Below, piece after piece: positions 7,213 through 13,037 of a stretch of DNA of 13,037 nucleotides; positions within the stretch are counted from its first letter, which is position 1, and every line of letters starts with the position of its first letter. The translations under genes were made by a program, and so were the position numbers. The DNA comes from Planctomycetaceae bacterium (GTDB lineage: Bacteria > Planctomycetota > Planctomycetia > Pirellulales > Pirellulaceae): assembly GCA_002685655.1 (NCBI GenBank), contig NYXM01000144.1, positions 1 through 13,037 on the forward strand, written 5' to 3'. The notes below the pieces were generated by a model. It made no database searches and had not been told where the DNA came from. It saw only the letters and a list, made by a program, of their open reading frames with translations.

Positions 7213-8019
7213 TCACGCGTCGCCCACGGGCGGGACACCCAACGATTTTCCTCCATCAATCGCAATCAACGTTCCCGTTACCATCTGCGCCGCATCGCTG
7301 ACCAGGTAGAGTACGGCTTCGGCAACTTCTTGCGGCGCAATCATCCGGCCATGCGCTCGGGCCAACGGGCTGGCCCTGATAAACTGACCAATCGCGGCTT
7401 CGCGATCCGGCACGCGATCCAGGTCGGCATTCATCATCCGTGTGTCGCCCACTGGCCCCGGGCAGACAGCGTTGACGCGAATGCGGTCGGGACTGTGGCA
7501 AAGCGCCAGACATTTGGTCAACGCAACTAGGGCTCCCTTGCTGGTCGAATAGACAGGGTCGTGGGCACGTGGCAGGATTCCCGCGTTACTAGCCGTGTTC
7601 ACGATCGACCCACCACCTCGCGCGATCAAGTGCGGAATCGCGTGCTTCGCTGCCAGAAAGGCACCTTTAAGGTTCGTGTCCAGACACGCGCTCCATTCTT
7701 CTTCGCTCACTTCGATGATCGGCTTGACCAGGCCGATGCCAGCATTGTTGACCAGTATGTCCAGCCCGCCACCAGCGGTGACTGCCGCTTCGATCAAATC
7801 GCGCACGTCCGACTCGACCCGAACGTCACAGCGACGATCGACGATGCTCAGCTTTCGGCTCGCTGCGACGTTTTCCGGAACGGGATCGTAGTCACCCACA
7901 AAGACGCGCGCCCCACATTCTGCCAGCAAAACCGCGATGGCTCGGCCAATCCCGCTGGCACCTCCAGTAACTACGGCGATACGACCTTCAAGATTTGGAC
8001 GAGCGTCGGTTTGCGACAT
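7213..8019 (-). CDS. Short-chain dehydrogenase/reductase (SDR), substrate unknown
   Basis: A classical NAD(P)-dependent SDR of 268 residues. From the ATG at 8019: cofactor loop TGGASGIG (18-25), acidic D43 at the end of the second strand (VFVGDYD), which favours NAD over NADP, NNAG (91-94), and the catalytic set N117, S144, Y157 and K161 (YSTSK). PGPV (187-190) and the DGG near the C-terminus are normal for the family. The frame extends up to an ATG at 8115, but the start at 8019 is preferred: it has GAGGAGG 10 bases upstream, the protein then begins at the normal distance from the Rossmann loop, and a good promoter lies between the two ATGs. The specific substrate cannot be told from sequence; 3-oxoacyl-ACP reductase-like and sugar or alcohol dehydrogenases share this pattern. 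No pathway neighbour helps. Confidence 0.93.
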   Translation of the reverse strand: MSQTDARPNLEGRIAVVTGGASGIGRAIAVLLAECGARVFVGDYDPVPENVAASRKLSIVDRRCDVRVESDVRDLIEAAVTAGGGLDILVNNAGIGLVKPIIEVSEEEWSACLDTNLKGAFLAAKHAIPHLIARGGGSIVNTASNAGILPRAHDPVYSTSKGALVALTKCLALCHSPDRIRVNAVCPGPVGDTRMMNADLDRVPDREAAIGQFIRASPLARAHGRMIAPQEVAEAVLYLVSDAAQMVTGTLIAIDGGKSLGVPPVGDA

Positions 8020-8029
8020 GACAGCGGCG

Positions 8030-8036
8030 CCTCCTC
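8030..8036 (-). promoter_or_regulatory. Ribosome binding site of the SDR gene
   Basis: GAGGAGG on the minus strand, 10 bases before the ATG at 8019. It decides between this start and the in-frame ATG at 8115. Confidence 0.7.
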
Positions 8037-8070
8037 GGAGCACAGGGATTCTACGGCCCAATAGTGCTCC

Positions 8071-8099
8071 GTTATCGCAGCGCGCGACGAAGATGGCAA
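8071..8099 (-). promoter_or_regulatory. Housekeeping-type promoter of the SDR gene
   Basis: TTGCCA (8099-8094) and GATAAC (8076-8071) on the minus strand are 17 bases apart, matching the consensus at 5/6 and 4/6. Transcription would begin near 8064, giving a leader of about 45 bases that contains the GAGGAGG. This suggests the SDR gene has its own transcript rather than reading through from the giant gene. Confidence 0.45.
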
Positions 8100-8182
8100 T
8101 CTGTGCGCCAACCAATTCGGCGCAGCGGCGAGACCAGGCTCTGCAATAAAGACATCGACTACGACAGTTGGGAGACCTTAGC

Positions 8183-11100
8183 TTACGACCACCACTTGGC
8201 CAGTTCGTCGGCGCTTAGCGTGTCCAAGATCGAATCCAGATCGTCGGTCGGTGATGGTTCTTCAGACGCGAAAAATCGATGCCGCGCGATAGCGTCGACC
8301 GTCGTCGGTTTCGTTAGAGCAACGACCGAACTGGTTGTGCCGGTGCCGTTCGAAGGAACCGCCGGGTTGTCTGGCGAACCTTGTGGAATAGTCGCGACGG
8401 ACGGAACGGCAAAGTTCACACTTGCGCCCGTCGCTCCGGCCAACCAGCTAAGGCCATCGTCCGGACCCTCTGCTTCGCCTCCACCGCTCGCAGCTTCGTT
8501 CAGACAATTAATAATCAGCAATGCGTCTCGCGATGTGACAAATCCGTCGCCCGTTACGTCGTAGTACGGCGGCGGCGCATTGGGCGAAGCAGGATTGGGC
8601 AACCGACCCGTTTGATCAGCATGGTTGGGTCGGTTCAACTCGTTGACAATCTGCAGCACATCGATTGGCGAAATAGCCCCATCGGCATTGACATCCTTGG
8701 CATCGAACGGGTTTTGCCACCGCTGCAGATTATCACCCACACTGACGGCAAACACTCGCGTAATCGCATCCCCGTCGTCTTCAGTCACGGTCACCGTGAC
8801 CACGGACCAACCGCCCATTTCGGCAACCGGAGAAAGCAGCAACTGACCCGTCGTGTCGGGTGCGGTATAGCTGACTTCGGGATCCGGCAAGACCTCATGG
8901 TTGCTGCTGGTTGCAGAAATCGTCAGGGTCTCGGTCCCCGCGCCACCGTCGGTGATGTTGGTCAAGCCCAGATTGAACGGCTCCGTGCTGCTTCGGATGA
9001 GCGGCGAGCTGATCGGATCCAGCGTCGGCGGATCGTCAGTGTCTGCAACGGTGATTTCTGCCGTATCCGTCGCGATGCTGAACGGCGTGGTGCCACCATT
9101 TTGTGTGGTATCAACTTGAGTCCCGTCCCCGCCCACTGATTGATCCCAGGCACGGAAGGTGATCGTCGCCGTTCCTGAAAACCCAATGTCCGGAACAAAA
9201 CGAATTCGACGCGCAGAGGACAGTAGCAGTGCCGATGACTCCGACGCCGTGATCCTCATCCACTGTTGCAGAGTCGTACCCGGGAGCAAGTGTTCCCAAT
9301 GTCCGTTGGTTTCATCAACATCAATCACCGCAATCGAACTGCGCGGCTGACCATCAACATCTTCGATGGCTCCTGCGACGAGCACGGACACCAGGTCGCC
9401 CGCCGAATTCAGCTGCTCGCGAGAAATTGGTGTCAGGGTCGGCGAAAGGCTGTCGTCCAAGATCGGGGCGTCATTGACCGGCGTAACCGAGACAGTCGCC
9501 GAGGCCTTGCCTGTGCTGAAGGCGGTTGTACCTCCGTTGGTGATCACATCCGTTTCCTCGCCGGCAGTTCCGCTCGTTTGATCCCAGGCTTTGAAACGGA
9601 ACGTCGCCACGCCGTTGTAGTCGGCGACCGGCCTGAAACGTACTTTGTCCGTCGGTCCCAGCAGTCGAGCGGCGGTTAGTGACGGAAGTCCGAAGTCATG
9701 CCAGTCGCCTCCGGTGTTAAACTGCCAGACGCCGTTGGTCTGATCCACCAGGATCACGGCCATCGCTTCCACGGCAGCGCCGTCCGGATCGGTAATATTG
9801 CCATCGGGGATCAAAGCGGCCACGGTCGTGCCGTCTGTATCTTGGTCGTCTTCGTTGATCGTCCCCAGATGTACTGGCGCGCTGGCAAGTTGCGGCGCAT
9901 CGTTGACTGCGATCAGGCTGACCGTGGCTCGGGCTGCGTCGCTCGAGACAAGTCCGTCATTGACCGTGACGGTGACCACGCGATCGGTGACGTCGGCACC
10001 GTCATCGGCGTTGCGATACCGCAATGTCGCCAGCGCGGCGGCGTACACGCTCGCCGATGCAGTTCCCGTCACTTCAAGGACACCGGTGGCCGCATTATAA
10101 GTCGTCTGAAGGCCCGTTCCGCTGACGGTCATCGCCAACGATTCGTCGATGCCATCTAACACATTTGTCAGCGTGACCGTTGCCGACACAATCTGATCGT
10201 CGTCCGCGACCGTCAGGTCGGCATCGGTGATCACGACAGCTGGGCCATCTTCAGTGAAAGTGGCCGACGTATCGGTACCGTCGTCATCGGGGCCATTTAA
10301 GTCGAGCGTCGGCTTCAGGTTTTCAACGAGCAGCTTGGCGGCGCCTTGCGTAAACACGCGGAAGACGCTGCCGTCAATTGTCTCCGAGGACTGTTCTGTC
10401 CACCCGGTGCCAAGATCAACGGTGTCGTCGGCGTCCCGATGCACAACCAGGCGGTTGCTCGTGTCGGAGATGTTGAGAACCTCGCGAACATTTCCGATCG
10501 TCAAATGATTGTCGCCCGAGCCGGTCAGGTCGATATGCTCGAGGCCGACTAGACGGTTGTCGTAAACCGCCGACAGATCCAAATTCAAACCTCCGCCGGT
10601 GAACGTCAACGTATCCTCGCCCCGACCGCCATCAAACAAGCGGAATGTCAAATCGGTCAGGTAAATGGTGTCGTCGCCTTGCCCGCCACGTGCGACGTCG
10701 GCACCGCCGTTGCCGATCAGCAGATCGTCGCCTTGCCCGCCGATTTGAACTTCCGCTTGATCGGTTCCCGCCAGCGTGTTGGAGTCGCTATCGCCAGTCT
10801 GCGGATTCTTCCCGGTAAAGTCGCGTCCAAACATCACATAAGCGCGACCGGGCCGATCCGTATAGTCGGGATCGGAAGGCGCGCCGATGATAAAGTCGTC
10901 GAAACCGTCACCATTAACATCGCCGGCGGTGCTGACTGAATGTCCAGTCCGATCGTAGGCAACCTCACCCAACAAAATGAAACCTTCGTCATTTCCCAAC
11001 GCACCCAATACCACGCGATTGGGAAATCCAGTGTCACGTCCAAAGATCACGTATGCTTCACCGACTCCGTAAAAGGCGAGCGTGCCGCTGTACTGATCGG

Positions 11101-12463
11101 CGAATGGAACACCGATCAGCAAATCATCGATGCCGTCACCATTGATGTCGCCTCCGCCGCTGACCGACCAACCCGCGTGGTCCGCGCCGTCGATCCCGAA
11201 CAGACTGAATCCGTTGGTCCCATCGAGCGAGCCCAGATCCAGGACCGGTTCGAAGCCACTCTCTTTTCCGAAAATGACATACGTCTGACCGGGATGAACT
11301 GGAACGGTCCGGTCCGCCGGGGCACTGATCAGCAGATCGTCGATACCGTCGCCATTGATGTCGCCCGCGGAACTGACCGAATAGCCAGCGCGATCGTACG
11401 AGGCAAAGCCCGCAATGCGAAAGCCATTCGTGCCATCCAGTTGAGTCACATTGGATTCAATCGAAGGGCCACCGAAAATCAAGTACCCTTCTCCCGAGCC
11501 TGAGAGTAAGCCGCCTTGTACCTGCTTGTCGGCGAATGGTGCACCAATCGCAAAGTCCGCGTAGCCATCGCCGTTAATGTCGCCCGCGTCACTGACAGAA
11601 AACCCCATATGATCTTCAGCATCGATACCATGCAGGGCGAGACCATCGCCGTTTGCTGCTAGCTGCCAGACGTTGACGGTCGGCGTGAACCCCTCCGGTT
11701 TTCCAAAGAGCAAGTAGCTCTGCCCAGTGCCATAGAAAGAATGGTCATCAACCGGCGCGCCGACCAACAGATCGTCGAAGCCGTCGCCGTTTACATCGCC
11801 AGCGCCGCTGACGGAATACCCAGTCCGATCGTACGGCGCGTTGCCGACGATCTTGAAACCGTTGGTGCCATCCAAATTGAAAAGCGTTGGCCGCTGCAGG
11901 AATTCGCCACCAAACACGACATAGCTCTCGCCATTACCATACACATGCCCATCGGGATGCGGGCGATCCGCCCAAGGCGCACCAACGATGAAGTCATGAA
12001 ACCCGTCACCATTAATATCGCCCGCGTCACTCACGGAGAACCCGGCATGATCCGCAGTCACCAGCCCATACATTGGAAAACCATCGGGCTCGAAAGTCAG
12101 CTCCAAGGTCAAATTCGAAAAGTCATCGGCCTTGCCATAAACCAAATAAGCGGCACCGCTGCCCGCGGGAAAGAATCTATCGACGGGCGCGCCAACCAAC
12201 AGGTCATCAAAACCATCGTGATTGACGTCTCCTGCAAAGCTGACGGATTTGCCCGCTTGATCTTGCGGCATGACGCTGCTCAACACGAAGCCTTCGGGCG
12301 GCGCCAAGTTGGCCAGGTGACCAAACACGGTCAGCAGCCGACGTTCTTCTAGCGGTTCGGCGAGTAGCCGTCGTTGCGGATTGCGTTGCCTACGGCGATT
12401 GTGTTCGCGACGCGAAGACGACGACTTTCGTGGACGGCGACGGCGAATGAAATCCATCCACAT
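8183..12463 (-). CDS. Giant planctomycete surface protein: FG-GAP propeller, RTX-like, cadherin-like domains, dockerin
   Basis: Probably an exported, calcium-dependent surface or adhesion protein. In order: an Arg-rich N-terminus (7-33) running into LLAEPLEERRLLTVFG (33-48), the planctomycete extracellular-protein motif; seven FG-GAP repeats (about 70-550), as in integrin-alpha propellers, each with a DxNGDGxDD calcium loop; a short RTX-like stretch (about 563-600, GGQGDD); a bridge to about 715; three cadherin-like domains (about 720-856, 857-1000 and 1001-1146), two of which share the NGGTT-FS ending and VNDAP-type linkers; an Ig-like segment (about 1147-1242); a dockerin-like region (1247-1322); and an acidic tail ending SADELAKWWS. 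No enzyme motif is visible. The ATG at 12463 has GGAG 6 bases upstream; M3 (12457) is an alternative. An ECF-type promoter lies upstream. Several plus-strand frames opposite it are shadows of the repeats. Confidence 0.93.
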   Translation of the reverse strand: MWMDFIRRRRPRKSSSSRREHNRRRQRNPQRRLLAEPLEERRLLTVFGHLANLAPPEGFVLSSVMPQDQAGKSVSFAGDVNHDGFDDLLVGAPVDRFFPAGSGAAYLVYGKADDFSNLTLELTFEPDGFPMYGLVTADHAGFSVSDAGDINGDGFHDFIVGAPWADRPHPDGHVYGNGESYVVFGGEFLQRPTLFNLDGTNGFKIVGNAPYDRTGYSVSGAGDVNGDGFDDLLVGAPVDDHSFYGTGQSYLLFGKPEGFTPTVNVWQLAANGDGLALHGIDAEDHMGFSVSDAGDINGDGYADFAIGAPFADKQVQGGLLSGSGEGYLIFGGPSIESNVTQLDGTNGFRIAGFASYDRAGYSVSSAGDINGDGIDDLLISAPADRTVPVHPGQTYVIFGKESGFEPVLDLGSLDGTNGFSLFGIDGADHAGWSVSGGGDINGDGIDDLLIGVPFADQYSGTLAFYGVGEAYVIFGRDTGFPNRVVLGALGNDEGFILLGEVAYDRTGHSVSTAGDVNGDGFDDFIIGAPSDPDYTDRPGRAYVMFGRDFTGKNPQTGDSDSNTLAGTDQAEVQIGGQGDDLLIGNGGADVARGGQGDDTIYLTDLTFRLFDGGRGEDTLTFTGGGLNLDLSAVYDNRLVGLEHIDLTGSGDNHLTIGNVREVLNISDTSNRLVVHRDADDTVDLGTGWTEQSSETIDGSVFRVFTQGAAKLLVENLKPTLDLNGPDDDGTDTSATFTEDGPAVVITDADLTVADDDQIVSATVTLTNVLDGIDESLAMTVSGTGLQTTYNAATGVLEVTGTASASVYAAALATLRYRNADDGADVTDRVVTVTVNDGLVSSDAARATVSLIAVNDAPQLASAPVHLGTINEDDQDTDGTTVAALIPDGNITDPDGAAVEAMAVILVDQTNGVWQFNTGGDWHDFGLPSLTAARLLGPTDKVRFRPVADYNGVATFRFKAWDQTSGTAGEETDVITNGGTTAFSTGKASATVSVTPVNDAPILDDSLSPTLTPISREQLNSAGDLVSVLVAGAIEDVDGQPRSSIAVIDVDETNGHWEHLLPGTTLQQWMRITASESSALLLSSARRIRFVPDIGFSGTATITFRAWDQSVGGDGTQVDTTQNGGTTPFSIATDTAEITVADTDDPPTLDPISSPLIRSSTEPFNLGLTNITDGGAGTETLTISATSSNHEVLPDPEVSYTAPDTTGQLLLSPVAEMGGWSVVTVTVTEDDGDAITRVFAVSVGDNLQRWQNPFDAKDVNADGAISPIDVLQIVNELNRPNHADQTGRLPNPASPNAPPPYYDVTGDGFVTSRDALLIINCLNEAASGGGEAEGPDDGLSWLAGATGASVNFAVPSVATIPQGSPDNPAVPSNGTGTTSSVVALTKPTTVDAIARHRFFASEEPSPTDDLDSILDTLSADELAKWWS
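8498..8725 (-). other. Dockerin-like pair of calcium loops in the giant protein
   Basis: Residues 1247-1322 hold NPFDAKDVNADGAISPIDVL and YYDVTGDGFVTSRDALLI, two EF-hand-like DxNxDG/DxTGDG loops each followed by a helix, as in type I dockerins. The two loops are separated by a Pro/Asn-rich linker. Planctomycetes carry many such proteins without classical cellulosomes, so a binding partner cannot be named. Confidence 0.75.
10814..12256 (-). repeat. Seven FG-GAP repeats with an alternating two-blade pattern
   Basis: The motif GxSVSxAGDxNGDGxDDxxxGAP recurs at residues about 71, 141, 215, 287, 360, 431 and 507, a spacing of about 70-76 residues. Repeats 2, 4 and 6 begin DH[AM]G and repeats 3, 5 and 7 begin YDR[TA]G. 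Equivalent points within each class are 144-147 residues apart (H139, H285, H429; Y211, Y356, Y503). Seven copies fit a seven-bladed propeller. Confidence 0.85.
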
Positions 12464-12474
12464 CGGAATCTCCA

Positions 12475-12488
12475 GAGGCTCTCGCCTC
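12475..12488 (-). promoter_or_regulatory. Leader hairpin with GAGA loop before the giant gene
   Basis: On the minus strand GAGGC, loop GAGA, GCCTC form a 5-bp stem with a GNRA-type tetraloop. It ends two bases before the GGAG ribosome binding site of the giant gene. Its position would allow it to affect translation start, but no function is shown. Confidence 0.35.
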
Positions 12489-12567
12489 AGTGTTGGGAAC
12501 AGGTTGATTCAAGCGACAGATCGATGGACATCGCCGACAAGTGCTGTCATTCCGTAGAGCGCACGGT

Positions 12568-12596
12568 TTTGACACACTTTGAACGGCCAAAGTTCC
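12568..12596 (-). promoter_or_regulatory. ECF-sigma-type promoter of the giant gene
   Basis: On the minus strand GGAACTT (12596-12590) is followed after 16 bases by GTCAAA (12573-12568). The known RpoE-type consensus is GGAACTT, 15-16 bases, GTCTAA, so one base of the -10 differs. The GGAAC core is the hallmark of ECF -35 elements. Transcription would start near 12562, leaving a leader of about 98 bases. The ACTTTG/CAAAGT dyad at 12576-12593 overlaps the spacer. Confidence 0.45.
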
Positions 12597-12646
12597 CTGA
12601 CGCTAGGTAAGCTCACCCAAACACCCTCCCCACATTCCAGTGTAGT

Positions 12647-12675
12647 CGACAATTGAGAATTGTCGCGAAATCGCG
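12647..12675. repeat. Two adjacent inverted repeats upstream of the giant gene
   Basis: CGACAATT (12647-12654) and AATTGTCG (12658-12665) form a perfect 8-bp dyad around GAG. It is followed at once by CGCGA/TCGCG (12664-12675, 2-base centre, overlapping by two bases). It lies about 50 bases upstream of the proposed ECF -35 box. A regulator site is plausible. Confidence 0.4.
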
Positions 12676-12898
12676 CAAACCATTGATGCTAAAGGGTATG
12701 GAACTTGGAAAGTGTGGATGATTCGATGTGGATCGGTCGAATCTGTCCAGCGCCTTAGCCGCTGACCTACCCGATACGCCAGTCGCGACTTCCGGGTGAC
12801 CGACGTTCATCGGAACGTGGTCGATGAAATCATGGCGCAGACCGACGCCGCACACTGGAGGACGACGCCCCACAGCTCGAACTCCGTCGATTTAAGAT

Positions 12899-12936
12899 CA
12901 AAGCCGCTTACCCTTTCGAAAAGGCAAGCGGCTTTG
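12899..12936. terminator. Long hairpin, possible factor-independent terminator
   Basis: CAAAGCCGCTT (12899-12909) pairs perfectly with AAGCGGCTTTG (12926-12936). An inner 5-bp stem CCTTT/AAAGG (12912-12916 and 12920-12924) closes on a 3-base loop, with a 2x1 internal loop between. At 16 pairs it is a very stable structure. No T-tract follows on either strand, so it may act as a terminator for a gene right of the window or as an RNA-end stabiliser. Confidence 0.5.
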
Positions 12937-12969
12937 GGTAAGGATCGTTCGAGGAATTACTGTCCGATA

Positions 12970-13020
12970 GTCGCCTTTCGCTCCGCGAAAGGAACGTGCT
13001 TTCGCGGAGCGAAAGACGAC
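12970..13020. repeat. REP/BIME-like inverted pair of a palindromic unit
   Basis: CTTTCGCTCCGCGAAAG (12975-12991) and its exact reverse complement (12999-13015) flank a 7-base loop. Both extend after one mismatch (C12974/A13016) to GTCG (12970-12973) and CGAC (13017-13020). Each 17-mer is itself a 7-bp palindrome around three bases. A head-to-head pair of short palindromes in intergenic DNA is the form of bacterial interspersed REP elements. I recall similar sequences in planctomycete genomes but cannot check that here. Confidence 0.6.
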
Positions 13021-13037
13021 AATAAAAGATCGAACAC

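Larger units (their letters stand above)
12464..12898. other. Upstream region of the giant gene, no credible gene
   Basis: About 435 bases without a convincing coding frame. On the minus strand it holds the ECF-like promoter (12568-12596), a small hairpin just before the ribosome binding site (12475-12488) and a pair of adjacent dyads (12647-12675). A weak 86-residue minus-strand frame (12873-12613) has no ribosome binding site or family features. Confidence 0.55.

Noticed and set aside
8020..8115. Longer SDR protein starting at ATG 8115
   Set aside because: The added 32 residues do not resemble an SDR N-terminus, the ATG at 8019 has GAGGAGG, and a likely promoter lies between the two.
10814..12256. 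Repeats as a CRISPR array
   Set aside because: The periodic units are about 215 bases long, protein-coding and diverged; there are no short identical repeats with unique spacers.
8381..12352. Several long plus-strand open frames opposite the giant gene (for example 8381-9139, 10940-11503 and 11741-12352)
   Set aside because: They mirror the repeats of the minus-strand gene; their translations repeat phrases such as ADQQIV in step with the FG-GAP blades, have no ribosome binding sites and match no family.
12613..12873. 86-residue minus-strand frame
   Set aside because: No ribosome binding site or family features, and it spans the dyads upstream of the giant gene.
12766..13037. Plus-strand frame open to the right edge
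   Set aside because: It runs through both strong hairpins and the REP-like pair, and its only ATG (12832) has no ribosome binding site.

Overview
The window looks like chromosomal DNA of a planctomycete (Planctomycetota, probably Pirellulaceae-like). The best evidence is the 1426-residue surface protein, which carries the Arg-rich, LExRxLL-type N-terminus of the planctomycete extracellular family (residues 33-48) and a C-terminal dockerin-like pair of calcium loops. The other genes fit this: a C-terminally extended FliS, a LysM/YkuD protein with a long Ser/Pro/Ala linker, and a short protein after prfB whose style I recall from other planctomycetes. Lineage is inferred from protein style, not from a marker gene.

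Layout. The only plus-strand gene is at the left edge (1-1488, 5' truncated): a response regulator with receiver, PAS and PP2C/SpoIIE phosphatase domains. It converges with fliS, 11 bases away. All other genes lie on the minus strand and read right to left: the giant FG-GAP/cadherin-like/dockerin protein (12463-8183), an SDR oxidoreductase (8019-7213), the AAA+ ATPase RarA (7143-5794), a LysM L,D-transpeptidase (5678-4239), release factor 2 (4013-2909), an unknown protein 36 bases after prfB (2872-2309), and fliS (2009-1500). Most gaps of 100-300 bases hold a plausible promoter, so this is probably a run of mostly single-gene units rather than one operon. prfB plus the small protein is the likeliest two-gene unit.

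Key points. prfB is split by an in-frame UGA at the classical CUU-UGA-C site, so RF2 (367 residues) needs a programmed +1 frameshift; the purine-rich internal Shine-Dalgarno normally found just upstream is weak here. fliS is preceded by a sigma-28-like promoter so close to its ATG that the mRNA may be nearly leaderless. The giant gene has an ECF-sigma-like promoter about 105 bases upstream. The right edge carries a long hairpin (12899-12936) and a perfect inverted pair of a self-palindromic 17-mer (12970-13020), which looks like a REP/BIME element.

There is no tRNA, rRNA, CRISPR array, transposase or phage gene in the window. I did not find a convincing new multi-gene system. The items most worth checking are regulatory and structural: the prfB recoding site, the sigma-28 and ECF promoters, the REP pair, and the doubled-blade repeat pattern of the giant protein.
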